A DNA stretch of 64,000 nt from the NCBI RefSeq assembly GCF_014697545.1, contig NZ_JACJSA010000027.1:31343-95342 (forward strand), written 5' to 3'. Positions 37,817-46,229 of the stretch are shown in pieces (the first letter of the stretch is position 1; the number at the start of each line of letters is the position of its first letter). The notes beneath the pieces are model-generated. The model did not search any database, was not told the DNA's origin, and worked only from the letters and a program-made list of their open reading frames with translations. A program made the translations under genes and the position numbers. The DNA comes from Oscillatoria sp. FACHB-1407 (lineage in GTDB: Bacteria; Cyanobacteriota; Cyanobacteriia; Elainellales; Elainellaceae).

Positions 37817-38067
37817 ATCGAATTAGCGTTAATAAACTATTTGCTAATCAAGCTCTTTGAGCTTTTTAGTAACTTGTCGAGTTCCTTTTGGTTTCCCTGG
37901 TTATCCAACAAGTCTTTGCGCCGAATAATTTACTCAAGTTTTGAGATCCGTCGATTAAAATCCAACAGCTCTGGCTTGCTTCCTTCTCGGCATAAGCTTG
38001 AGGAAAAAGGAAAGAGTCGTCATCAATCGAACTCACGCCCTACGAAACACACCCCTGAATCGATATG

Positions 38068-38168
38068 TGGTAGGGGTGGGTTTAGCGGTTTACTAATAGC
38101 AAACCCCAGAACTTATCTGAAAAACCCGCCCCTACCGACATTTGCCTTGATCACAATTTAATTTGGTA
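38068..38168 (+). mobile_element. Repeat B, copy 3
   Basis: TGGTAGGGGTGGGTTTAGCG through AAAACCCGCCCCTACCGAC and on to the GGTAT end at 38164-38168. The left end is truncated. The surrounding gap 37817-38471 shows no gene I can support. Confidence 0.6.
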
Positions 38169-38471
38169 TAACCACCAACTCCTTCTTTGAGTTAGCAGGC
38201 ACAAAATCAACGTTCAAAGAACGGATTCGGGAACTCCATCTACTCCACTAGCTCCTTCAGGCGATCGTTCGACTGAGGAAGATACAAATTCTGCTCCTCA
38301 ACAGAGTGCTAGGAAACTGGTCAGGTGAGCTTTCTTGTGGTTAGCGCAATGCAATCACTTAGACGTTTATGTTGTCAAAGCATCAGGTCATCTAACCCTA
38401 ACAAACTTAGATCAGGTAGATAAACAATCTGTTTCTTTGACTATGACCTTGAATTCCAGCTACACGGATGT

Positions 38472-38572
38472 ATGTCTGAAAGAGCCGTCGCATTAATGGA
38501 CAATTGACAATTAAAAGCCAACCTGAAGATGGGGCAGAGATCTTAGTGCATTCTCTAAATAAACTTTTTTAG
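38472..38572 (+). pseudogene. Remnant of a histidine kinase C-terminus
   Basis: The sequence reads MSERA, then after a one-base slip RRINGQLTIKSQPEDGAEIL and VHSLNKLF followed by a stop. This matches the last part of the kinase at 682-3210 (MSERADRINGQLTITSQPG). It is the G2-box end of a NarL-type kinase. The rest of the gene is lost or unrecognisable. It lies just downstream of, and convergent with, the response regulator at 38630-39259, so it may be the ghost of that regulator's partner. Confidence 0.75.
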
Positions 38573-38629
38573 GTGAATCAAAAGATATTTTTTGTATGTT
38601 TGATTGAACTAACCACCGATTTTACTTAA

Positions 38630-39259
38630 CTACAAATTCGCGAATCCCCGTTTAATCGCAATTAAAACAGCTTGAGTGCGATCGCTCACTCCTAACTTAT
38701 GTAAGATATTACTAACATGGAATTTAATCGTACTTTCTGTAATGTGAAGAGCTTCTGCAATCTCTTGGTTATTCATACCCTGAACCATCTGCTTCAGCAC
38801 ATCCTGCTCACGATCGCTCAGTTGTGGATGGCTCATTCGCTCAGCAAGCTTCGCACCAACTTCAGGGGGAATATAGGTTTGTCCCGCATAAACATTACGG
38901 ATTGCAGCAAGCAGTTGATGCATCTTACTGTCCTTGAGTAAGTACCCTCTAGCTCCAGCCTGCAAACCTCGGAAGATATCTTCATCGGTATCATAGGTAG
39001 TTAAAATGACGATACGGGCAGTTGGATACTGCTGGCGAATGGTGGTAATCGCTTCTACCCCTGTCATATCTGGCATTCGTAGATCCATTAATGTGATATC
39101 GGGCTGATGTTGATGAAATAGCGCGATCGCTTGTGTTCCAGTTTCCGCTTCACCAACCACATTCATGCCATCTGTTAGTTCAATCATGCGAACTAATCCG
39201 TTACGGACAATGGGATGATCATCAGCAATGAGGACTTGAATTGTTGGAGTGGCCATCAT
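38630..39259 (-). CDS. NarL-family response regulator
   Basis: 209 residues. The receiver domain has the acidic pair IADDH, phospho-acceptor Asp59 (DITLMDLRMPD), a Thr in IVILTTYD and Lys in YLLKDSK. The LuxR HTH reads LSDREQDVLKQMVQGMNNQE and ITESTIKFHVSNILHKLGV. It should be phosphorylated by a HisKA_3 kinase such as that at 682-3210 or 54911-57193; no intact partner is adjacent, only a remnant at 38472. Start ATG 39259 (ATGATG). Confidence 0.93.
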   Translation of the reverse strand: MMATPTIQVLIADDHPIVRNGLVRMIELTDGMNVVGEAETGTQAIALFHQHQPDITLMDLRMPDMTGVEAITTIRQQYPTARIVILTTYDTDEDIFRGLQAGARGYLLKDSKMHQLLAAIRNVYAGQTYIPPEVGAKLAERMSHPQLSDREQDVLKQMVQGMNNQEIAEALHITESTIKFHVSNILHKLGVSDRTQAVLIAIKRGFANL

Positions 39260-39410
39260 GGTTTCTCGTTTACGGGTGTAGTTAGTCGGTGGTTGTAATC
39301 TGATTTGTCATCAAGCAGTAGTTGTTTTCCCAATTAAATATTAGAAGTCTCATTGTAAAAAACTTCAAACATATCAGAAAATTTTCTAGTTGAGTCTTCT
39401 CCTCTACCTA

Positions 39411-39550
39411 ATACCCAATTCAATGGTGATCAAGACAGATGTTGGTAGGGGCGGGTTTTACAGATAAGGTCTTGGGTTTACCGTTAGTAAACTGCTGAAC
39501 CCGTCCCTACGAGCGTCCGTATTTGCACTGGAAACTATTTAAAGCGGTAT
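39411..39550 (-). mobile_element. Repeat B, copy 4
   Basis: The best full-length copy of B (140 bp): from ATACCCAATTCAATGGTGAT to GGAAACTATTTAAAGCGGTAT. The middle pairs GTAGGGGCGGGTTTT with AACCCGTCCCTAC. It abuts repeat C1. Confidence 0.7.
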
Positions 39551-39554
39551 AAGA

Positions 39555-39663
39555 CTAGTACAGCAAAAAATAAGTTTTGAAAGGGGTGAAGGGGTGGAAC
39601 CCCTGCTTGGGGGCGAAGCTCCCAAATCCCCTACATTGCAGAACTTTGTGTTCGCAACACTAG
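39555..39663 (+). mobile_element. MITE-like repeat C, copy 1
   Basis: 109 bp, CTAGTACAGCAAAAAATAAG at the left and TTCGCAACACTAG at the right. An inverted copy of exactly the same length lies at 52512-52620 and is nearly identical. Short imperfect terminal repeats (CTAGT..GC) are seen, and a G-rich hairpin core. No coding capacity. Confidence 0.8.
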
Positions 39664-39664
39664 G

Positions 39665-39758
39665 TATAGCGACTGTTGAGACAGCTAATACAAGGGGGTG
39701 TGGTCTAGCCAGGAGTTGACCCCTGCACCCCGTCTTAACCAACCCCTCGGTTGCTATA
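39665..39758 (+). mobile_element. MITE-like repeat A
   Basis: 94 bp from TATAGCGACTGTTGAGACAG to CAACCCCTCGGTTGCTATA. It abuts C1 on the left and the ParB-like remnant on the right. Confidence 0.75.
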
Positions 39759-39765
39759 TGATTGA

Positions 39766-40022
39766 GACGGTTTTTGCAAGCTTTGCAGATCATGAGTGAG
39801 GCTTCGTTTGCCAAAAATCGTCTACTACTATTGAATTTATGGGTTAGAAGCATTGTGATTCGGACAGATTGAATACACCAAAGCCAAGGTAATGGCACTG
39901 TTGAAAGACTTGGAACAGCGGTAGCAATTCTTGGAGCAGGCGATCGCCCAGCAATGGTTACTGAAGCGAAATCAAAGAGCAGGTTAAAGCACTACAGACT
40001 CAACTGGGTGTTCTCAATCCTG
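39766..40022 (+). pseudogene. ParB-like protein remnant (C-terminal half)
   Basis: Pieces in shifting frames match the ParB-like protein at 12400-13320: VFAS, then MSEASFAKNRLLLLNL, then after a slip FGQIEYTKAKVMALLKDLEQ, a stop, QFLEQAIAQQWLLKR, and in another frame KEQVKALQTQLG. In-frame stops and indels show that it is dead. Its left end coincides with the end of repeat A at 39758, so a repeat insertion or deletion there may have removed the N-terminal part. Confidence 0.8.
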
Positions 40023-40190
40023 GATGTCTCATAAAATAGTGACATTCCAGTAGAGTGAACTGCGCAGGTGCGATACTTTTGTTGCCCTAACCGATGCAAC
40101 CCTTGATGGCTCGATGATTCTTGGAAAGAATAGCGATCGCCTTACAAGGTGAAACTCATCACTTTATTAATTGCTCAGAAGGAGTTGGTT

Positions 40191-41363
40191 TTGGCTGAAC
40201 CTCTTAAAAACCAATTTGGAATCGAGATACCCAAAAAAATAGCTGCGATGATAGTTGGAGTAATTCCTAACTTCGCCACAGAAGCCTTTGTGAGCGAGAT
40301 CCTAGATGAATATGATGACCTGGATTTGATGCCACGGGGATGGAAAATTGCGGAGGCACTCCACCATCATTTACCCAGCAACTACGAAGAAGCTGCCAAT
40401 GTTCTGATTGCTTCATTGGGTCCCAAACTCGAACAGACCAAAGCATCTGGAATGGCTCCCTTCCTCTACCTTCCTCATGTTCTGTTTGTGGCAAGATATG
40501 GGCTTGAGCATTTTGAGATATCGATGCAAGCTCAGTATGAGTTAACGCAACGGTTTACCGCTGAATTTAGTATTCGCCCGTTTTTAGAACGATATCCCGA
40601 AGCGACCCTGGCACGTTTGAAAACATGGACACAAGACGCCAGTGCCCATGTGCGTCGCCTGGTTTCTGAAGGCACTCGCCCCCGTCTGCCCTGGGCACCT
40701 CGTCTGCGAGAATTTCAGAAAAACCCCTACCCCGTCCTGGAATTGCTGGAACTGCTCAAAGACGATCCCGAACTCTACGTGCGCCGTTCTGTTGCCAATA
40801 ATTTGAATGACATTGGCAAAGATCATCCGTCATTACTGGCGGAAATCGCTCACCGTTGGTTAGTCAATGCAACCGATGAACGACGCTGGTTGATTCGTCA
40901 TGCGCTGCGATCGGCTGTGAAGCGGGCTGACCCCGACGCGATCGCCGCTCTAGGTTTTAGTAATCGGGCAACGGCATCGATTAGCAGGGTTGGCATTACA
41001 CCTCAACCTGTTGTGATTGGGGATTCTATCTCCATTGCGTTTGCAATCACAAACACAGATTCTCAGCCTCAGCGACTTTTGATTGATCTCCGGATTCATT
41101 TTGTCAAAGCGAATGGCAAGACAAGCCCCAAGGTTTTCAAATTAAAAACCGTTGAACTTGCACCTGGGGAAACGATACCCCTCAACAAAGCAATTTCCCT
41201 GGCAGACATGACAACCCGTAAGCATTACCCTGGAAGCCATTTGGTAGAAATTTTATTGAATGGACAAACGTTTCCCTTAGGCTCCTTCGAATTAATGAGG
41301 ACACTGCCACCTGGCAATACTCATATCCTAAACACGGAACCTCACTCACGCTTTGACCTTTGA
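40191..41363 (+). CDS. DNA-alkylation-repair-like (AlkD/HEAT) protein with C-terminal beta domain
   Basis: About 390 residues. The first 265 form helical HEAT-like repeats of the AlkC/AlkD group (WKIAEALHHHLP, VRRLVSEGTRPRLPWAPRLR, YVRRSVANNLNDIGKDHP, WLIRHALRSAVKRADPDAIA). The WRxxRHA-like RRWLIRHAL is typical. AlkD removes bulky alkyl bases as a DNA glycosylase. The last 120 residues look like an Ig-like beta-sandwich (AFAITNTDSQPQRLLIDLRI). I choose TTG 40191, because AAGGAG sits six bases before it and MAEPLKNQFG is a typical start; a GTG at 40149 lacks one. Confidence 0.85.
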   Translation: MAEPLKNQFGIEIPKKIAAMIVGVIPNFATEAFVSEILDEYDDLDLMPRGWKIAEALHHHLPSNYEEAANVLIASLGPKLEQTKASGMAPFLYLPHVLFVARYGLEHFEISMQAQYELTQRFTAEFSIRPFLERYPEATLARLKTWTQDASAHVRRLVSEGTRPRLPWAPRLREFQKNPYPVLELLELLKDDPELYVRRSVANNLNDIGKDHPSLLAEIAHRWLVNATDERRWLIRHALRSAVKRADPDAIAALGFSNRATASISRVGITPQPVVIGDSISIAFAITNTDSQPQRLLIDLRIHFVKANGKTSPKVFKLKTVELAPGETIPLNKAISLADMTTRKHYPGSHLVEILLNGQTFPLGSFELMRTLPPGNTHILNTEPHSRFDL

Positions 41364-41438
41364 ATCGATACACCCTCAAAATTTTGCTGTTCCAATACCC
41401 CCCCCTTCAGGTTTGATGTCTTTAACGCTCGTTATTCA

Positions 41439-41558
41439 TAAGTAGCTGGGCGTAATTAAACGTTAGATAGAGGAGGGGGTGGAGGGGAATACATCCCCCT
41501 TCTTGGAGGCAACGCCCCCAAACCCCCTTTCCTACACTTATTTACAACTACCTACTTA
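41439..41558. mobile_element. MITE-like repeat F
   Basis: 120 bp with imperfect inverted ends: TAAGTAGCTGGGCGTAATTA at the left and, as complement of the right end, TAAGTAGGTAGTTGTAAATA. The core is a G-rich hairpin (GGGGGTGGAGGGG). No coding capacity. Confidence 0.6.
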
Positions 41559-41708
41559 GCTGGTGAAAAATTCATAGTAAGGTTCTCTAATTCACTGGAG
41601 GATACCAGCCACTGAACACCCAATGTTTACGAATAACCGCGATCCTTGCGTGATTCATCTGCAAGCCTAGCACTGTTACCTACAATTGGCGTTAGTTCTT
41701 CCACTTAT

Positions 41709-41831
41709 GGATAGCAACCAAAGGGTTGCCTTAGACGAAGTGCAGGGGTAGAATACCTGGCTGGGGGCGCAGCCCTCACACCCCTTGTCTCAACTATCTC
41801 AACTATCTCAACTGTCTCGACTGTTGCTATA
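41709..41831 (-). mobile_element. MITE-like repeat A with internal short tandem repeats
   Basis: Begins ATAGCAACCAAAGGGTTGCC and ends CTCGACTGTTGCTATA. Near its right end the unit CTCAACTAT is repeated in tandem about three to four times (about 41787-41823), longer than in other A copies. The remainder of the gap to 42328 shows no gene I can support. Confidence 0.7.
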
Positions 41832-42328
41832 CATCTGCACTCCAACAAAATAATCTGTCCAGTATTGTTGACGCGGATTTATGCTGAGACTCAAGGCGTA
41901 TTTCAAGCAATGCAGAGTAATTTCACTTGTTAGACAATTGCTACTACAACTTACGCAAGCTTCGGTTAGGAGAATGTGTTAGGGTTGGGTTAGTGAGGAT
42001 TGTAACCGCTATCAACTTTATTTCAAGCCTCTTCTTTGTCAAAGCTTCTAAATCTTTCTACATCGGAAGCAATTCAAATTGATGGATATCAATGAACTAT
42101 TTTGTGATGTCGAGGAAACAGAATAGTACTGAAGAGAGCTGCTAAAAACAGCATTAAATCGAACAACAAAAGACTTTGAGTAGATCCAGGAAGCCTCAAG
42201 GTTACAAGAATTTCAACTCAGTTAAATCAACATTTGTTGCCTCAGCTTGGCATAAACGTTTTGTTTAGATCCAGGCTAATACGGCACATATGCCCAAATG
42301 ACTTAAAAAAATAATGGAGACTAAGACT

Positions 42329-42913
42329 ATGGATGCGCAAGAGATCGTGCAGCGATATGCCGAAGGACAACGGAATTTCAGCCACGTTAGCCTGATTCAA
42401 GTCTGTCTGGTAAATGCAAAGTTAATTGGAGCAGACCTCATTGGAGCAGACCTCATTGGAGCAAATTTACATGGAGCAGAGTTAACAGAGGCTCATCTCA
42501 GTCAAGCGAGGCTGAATCAGGCAAATTTAGCAGATGCAGATTTGGTGCAGGCTTGTCTCACCCATGCAGATTTGAGTGGAGCAGACCTTAGTGGAGCAGA
42601 TTTGACCTATGCCGATTTAAGTGGGGCAGATCTCAGCGGAGCCAAGTTGGGAGGAACAGATCTGCGAGAAGCAAATTTGCATCAAGCGAATCTGAATGGT
42701 GTTGATTTACGCTGTGCAGACTTGAGTGGAGCAAATTTAAGGGAAGCAGATCTCAAGGACGCAAACCTCGATGGGGCTTATTTAGGTGGAGCAGATTTGA
42801 CGGGAGCAGACATTCAAGGTGCAACGATCAATAAGGCAGAACTAAGCAAAACCAAGATGCCTGATGGAACGATTTACGCCTGTAGTGTCCCAGCCAATCT
42901 GCGATTAATTTGA
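42329..42913 (+). CDS. Pentapeptide-repeat protein
   Basis: 194 residues of A(D/N)LXX repeats (about 20-175), strongly regular (LSGADLSGADLTYADLSGAD). The N-cap MDAQEIVQRYAEGQRNF is the family motif of this window. ATG 42329 is preferred over ATG 42314 because GGAG lies upstream and because the other copies start at this point. C-terminus TKMPDGTIYA resembles the ends of the small proteins at 44688 and 53921. Cytosolic; function unknown. Confidence 0.85.
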   Translation: MDAQEIVQRYAEGQRNFSHVSLIQVCLVNAKLIGADLIGADLIGANLHGAELTEAHLSQARLNQANLADADLVQACLTHADLSGADLSGADLTYADLSGADLSGAKLGGTDLREANLHQANLNGVDLRCADLSGANLREADLKDANLDGAYLGGADLTGADIQGATINKAELSKTKMPDGTIYACSVPANLRLI

Positions 42914-43068
42914 CGAGCAGTTTTAATTGGTTACGAAATCACCTCCATGGCATGACTGCTTCTCAAACCTGAGTGGTTCGATGTTGAGATCACCTTCTCT
43001 TTCTTAATAGAAAGAGGGGTGAGACGTGCTATGACCTATACTCTTTGCTTGATAGGAAATTCTTTAAA

Positions 43069-43269
43069 ATGCTAGCTTTAATTACTTCTCCCCTCCAATC
43101 AACTTCTCGGTTGATGCGAGGTGGTGCATCGCCAAACCAACTCGATCGCAACATAGCCAATCAACATACTTGCCCGTGTTGTTCCTACATTCTACTTCGC
43201 CATATTCGATTAGGAGGTTTGTATTGGCGTTGTAGCAATTGCCATGAAGAGATGCCCGCTTGGCATTGA
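43069..43269 (+). CDS. Small zinc-ribbon-like protein
   Basis: 66 residues. The C-terminal half reads TCPCCSYILLRHIRLGGLYW, then CSNCHEEMPAWH. The two Cys-X-X-Cys pairs form a likely zinc ribbon. The N-terminus is basic. Proteins with this signature are frequent in cyanobacteria next to signalling genes, but the role is unknown. AGGAAA lies upstream of ATG 43069. Confidence 0.65.
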   Translation: MLALITSPLQSTSRLMRGGASPNQLDRNIANQHTCPCCSYILLRHIRLGGLYWRCSNCHEEMPAWH

Positions 43270-43301
43270 ACAGCGAGAGGGCATCTTAATTAGAGGAATT
43301 T

Positions 43302-43561
43302 ATGAAAGTATTGCTACTCAACCCTCACTCTCCTCAGTTTCTCTGGTCTTCGCATTGTCGCTCATGAAACCGAAGTAGACTAAGGATGATGTGATCTGGG
43401 TATTTTGCCCGCCATGCTAGTGCAAAAGACGGACTTTCAAAACCTAAATCAAACAGTCATCAGCTGCGCAAAATCGACTGCACAAAACAGTAGCGGTGGG
43501 TGATCCCTATCCCACCCCTGTCCCTCAAGATGTTCTGGCTCCTGCTAAAAAAAACAGATAC
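43302..43561 (+). pseudogene. Remnant of a B12-binding radical-SAM gene
   Basis: It starts MKVLLLNPHSPQFLWSSHCR and then stops. Further on, DVIW and, after a slip, LPAMLVQKTDFQNL are visible. After a second slip comes VAVGDPYPTPVPQDVLAPA. These are the N-terminal B12-binding motifs of the cyanobacterial radical-SAM family (usual forms MKxLLLxPxFPxSFWS, AMLVQKxDF and VGGPYPTSVP, from memory). The radical-SAM core is absent. Multiple frameshifts show that it is dead. Confidence 0.65.
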
Positions 43562-43704
43562 ATTGTGAGTATCTGGGGTTATGTGCTGCTAATAAGCATT
43601 TTTTGGGTATCATGCATTAGCTAGAGAACGAATCACATAACAGCTTGGATATGATCCACTTGAACCCTTATAAACGTCTGAGCAAGAATTAATCTCAGTA
43701 AATC

Positions 43705-44016
43705 TTAATTCTTTGCAGTTCCAGATAGGGGTGTGCGGTTTAGATTAGTACTAACCAAGTTTGTGTCACTCAAATTAGCATCTATCAAGGTTGCTCTAGC
43801 CAAATTCGTATCAGTCAAATTTGCCCCAGTTAAAATTGCTCCAGTGAGATTAGCACAGCTCAAGTTTGCTCGAGTGAGATTTGCCTTGGTCAAATTAGCA
43901 CCACTGAGGTTGACACCACTCAAGTTCAAGTTTCTCAGATTTGCTGCTATCAGATTCAGGTTCCTGAAATCTCTTTGTCCTGCTGCGTAACGGCTACACA
44001 GTTCCTTAATATTCAT
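43705..44016 (-). CDS. Pentapeptide-repeat protein, cassette 1
   Basis: 103 residues: N-cap MNIKELCSRYAAGQRDF and about 14 pentapeptides (LSGANLTKANLTRANLSCAN). Nearly identical in its N-terminal 20 residues to the protein at 52778-53119. It lies downstream of the RRM gene at 44219 on the same strand, 203 bp away. Confidence 0.85.
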   Translation of the reverse strand: MNIKELCSRYAAGQRDFRNLNLIAANLRNLNLSGVNLSGANLTKANLTRANLSCANLTGAILTGANLTDTNLARATLIDANLSDTNLVSTNLNRTPLSGTAKN

Positions 44017-44091
44017 AGTTTCAATACTCCTGGAGTGATGATTCGATCTGACTTAAAGAACAATTATTGTCTCCAAAGCCATTCAATTGAG

Positions 44092-44197
44092 CTCACATCT
44101 TGTACTGGAGCATAGTGCATTGCACCTTCAACTTTGCTGTGGCTTTATTCATGAAGCCACACAAAACCTGCTAGATAGGAAAAATACAAGATGTGAG
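44092..44197. repeat. Inverted repeat between RRM and pentapeptide genes
   Basis: CTCACATCTTGTA (44092-44104) and its exact complement TACAAGATGTGAG (44185-44197) enclose an inner stem TGTGGCTT/AAGCCACA (44138-44161). In the paralogous cassette this is where rpsU is found. It may be a structured intercistronic RNA or the scar of a lost segment. Confidence 0.6.
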
Positions 44198-44218
44198 TAG
44201 ATTAATCAGTTCTCAGGT

Positions 44219-44521
44219 TTAGTAGTGCCGAGAAGAATTGCTTCTGTTTCCCCAACTACTACCAGAAGAGCCTCTCTCCTCACGAGGTTTTGCCTTATTA
44301 ACCTTGAGGTCACGTCCCATCCACTCTGCACCGTCTAGTGCTTCGATCGCAGTTATTTCTTCTGCGTCTGTTGTCATTTCAACAAAGGCAAACCCACGAA
44401 CCCGACCTGTCTCCCGGTCAGTCGGCAACTGAACTCGCTTGACTGTGCCGTATTCAGAGAAAGTTTGGCTCAAATCATCCTGTGTAACTTCATAAGATAA
44501 GTTACCGACATAAATCGACAT
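44219..44521 (-). CDS. RRM-type RNA-binding protein, cassette 1
   Basis: 100 residues with a single RRM: RNP2 IYVGNLS at the N-terminus and RNP1 RGFAFVEM near residue 45. A short Gly/Ser-rich tail (GSSGSSWGNRSNSSRHY) follows. These Rbp proteins are usually cold-inducible RNA-binding proteins in cyanobacteria. Its paralogue at 53478 is about 88% similar by eye. Divergent from the pentapeptide gene at 44688. Confidence 0.93.
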   Translation of the reverse strand: MSIYVGNLSYEVTQDDLSQTFSEYGTVKRVQLPTDRETGRVRGFAFVEMTTDAEEITAIEALDGAEWMGRDLKVNKAKPREERGSSGSSWGNRSNSSRHY

Positions 44522-44687
44522 AGAAATTCTCCAGAATCAAAAAATGTAGAGAATTAGATCCGGAGAGACGCTTTTTAAGAACGAATTACACAGCCGAAAA
44601 TAAACCTTACCTAAGACAATAACATAGGAGCAGCAGAAGTGGGGAAGTTGTGCTAGGGTTGACGGTATAAATATAACTGAACTTCAA

Positions 44688-44921
44688 ATGTTACTTGCAG
44701 CAGGAGAACGAGATTTTTCAAACATTGATCTCAGTTCAGCCAAATCGAGCTGTGTAAATTTGAAAGATGTAAACCTCACAAGAGCAAATCTACGTCATGC
44801 TAACTTGCGATGGGCAGATTTAAGAGGAGCTGATCTCAGTTGGGCAAGGATAGAGGGAGCCGATTTACATGCGACTAACCTAAGGGGAACCAAGATGCCC
44901 GACGGAACTGTGCATAATTGA
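44688..44921 (+). CDS. Pentapeptide-repeat protein, cassette 1 (start altered)
   Basis: 77 residues: MLLAAGERDFSNIDLSSAKS and about seven pentapeptides, ending GTKMPDGTVHN. In the paralogue at 53921 the protein begins MDRTELQMLFAAGERDF; here the equivalent ATG is ATA (INITELQML), so the first ATG is five codons later. This removes part of the N-cap. It may be poorly expressed, use ATA, or be decaying. Confidence 0.6.
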   Translation: MLLAAGERDFSNIDLSSAKSSCVNLKDVNLTRANLRHANLRWADLRGADLSWARIEGADLHATNLRGTKMPDGTVHN

Positions 44922-45323
44922 GTAACAATTGAGTGAAACCCAGCACGAGTCTGCTGTTCCAGTTGATGTAAAGCTTATGGCTGCTGCCCTACAATCGGAA
45001 GTGTGACCAGGATGTGGAGTTGTCCTGGTGTGAATGCGCAAAAGCTTTGGCGTGATTTGCAAATGGGTATTGCAATGAGCCAATGTGCCTCTAGTTCAGA
45101 GAGTTGGTCTCTAATTACCCGAGATGAACTATGTTTACATAACAGTAATTCGTAGTAGATCAGAAGCCTAAAATGCTCACAAATTCTAACTTTGCAGGTT
45201 TACGCTACTCATTTGCAAATCGTGCCATTTTGCTGATCATCCACAAATTGGTAGCCACACAGAAAAGGTACTGCCAGACCCTGCGGTTGATGTGAAGGAA
45301 ACTCGCCCTCCATGCAGCTCTGC
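44922..45323. other. Gap with no recognised gene
   Basis: I see no gene, repeat family or structured RNA that I can support here. Confidence 0.4.
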
Positions 45324-45485
45324 TCATTGTTTAGATAAAACAAGCCCCAAGCCAGAACCAGCCAGTTGAGGGTGATTTGTACTGTCGATTTGCTGAAAGG
45401 CTTGAAATAGCAGATGCTGCTTCTCTAACGCAATTCCTTTACCCGTATCCTTCACCTCAAGCACTAAAAAACTGTCATCTGGCAT
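45324..45485 (-). pseudogene. Remnant of a histidine kinase ATPase domain
   Basis: The minus strand reads MPDDSFLVLEVKDTGKGIAL, EKQHLLFQAFQQIDSTNHPQ and LAGSGLGLVLSKQ before a stop. These are the G1 box (DTGKGI), F box and G2 box (GSGLGL) of a HATPase_c domain. Only about 53 residues remain, with no H-box. It lies downstream of the receiver-only protein at 45681 on the same strand. Confidence 0.75.
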
Positions 45486-45680
45486 TTCATATCCCCATTA
45501 TGCCAAACCTACCATTACTCTTTCAGCAACACTTTTCTGCTTACTACCACTCTGAGCGATCGCTGTTTGATTTACTGAATGAACAGGTTGATTACGTTAC
45601 AAATGCTTACAAAGCGCAATGAAATATTTTAGAACCCAACAAAACTCCAATACAGTAATCAAACTGAACCTGCGATCTTG

Positions 45681-46181
45681 TCAATTCTGTCCGTTACAAC
45701 AACACAACCCGTTGACCGGATACAGATTAATCGCCCAGTCTTGAATGCTAGATGGGTAAATAGTTTTTGGCAAGCGTTCCAGGTTCCTGACTTGATTCAA
45801 GAAAGCTTCAAGATCAATCGGCTTAAGTAAGTACGCTTCAACCTTTACCGTCAACTGTTGAGCCAGATGAATTGGATCACACGTTGAAATGACCAGAATG
45901 GGGATCGACCTGCCAGTGCCAACTGCTAGGGATCTGACTCGTTGGATCAGTGGCAAAACACTTTCGCCCAGGAACCTCATTTCACAAATCATAAGATTGG
46001 GTATGTATCCATCCAGAACATCTAATGCGTCTTGGATTGATGTAGAGGTTGTTACCTTTGCACCCTGATCTTCCAGCAGAAAAGTATACAGATCTTGGGT
46101 ATCGCAATCGTTGTCTACTAGAAGAATCTGAACTTCTTTGAGCATTTTGGGATTCACAGGGAATTCAGCTGTGATCAACAT
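45681..46181 (-). CDS. Receiver-domain protein lacking the phospho-acceptor Asp
   Basis: 166 residues with one receiver fold: acidic cluster LVDNDCD, a Ser/Thr in ILVIST (about 99-100) and Lys in YLLKPID (Lys120) are kept. Where the phospho-acceptor Asp should be, the sequence is PNLMICEMRFLG, with Glu67. Asp-to-Glu changes can mimic phosphorylation. There is no output domain. A kinase fragment lies downstream. Probably a pseudo-receiver; partner unknown. Confidence 0.8.
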   Translation of the reverse strand: MLITAEFPVNPKMLKEVQILLVDNDCDTQDLYTFLLEDQGAKVTTSTSIQDALDVLDGYIPNLMICEMRFLGESVLPLIQRVRSLAVGTGRSIPILVISTCDPIHLAQQLTVKVEAYLLKPIDLEAFLNQVRNLERLPKTIYPSSIQDWAINLYPVNGLCCCNGQN

Positions 46182-46229
46182 ATTGATACCTCTGAAGATT
46201 TTGGAACGGTTACTGTAATCTTGCTGACG

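Noticed and set aside
37841..38161. Plus-strand open frame after the RND pump
   Set aside because: Ends in repeat B; no motif; composition does not look coding.
39539..39898. Minus-strand open frame
   Set aside because: It crosses repeats C and A and the ParB remnant, so it is not a gene.
44138..44161. Stem TGTGGCTT/AAGCCACA as a terminator
   Set aside because: No T-run follows on either strand, so I report it only as part of an inverted repeat.
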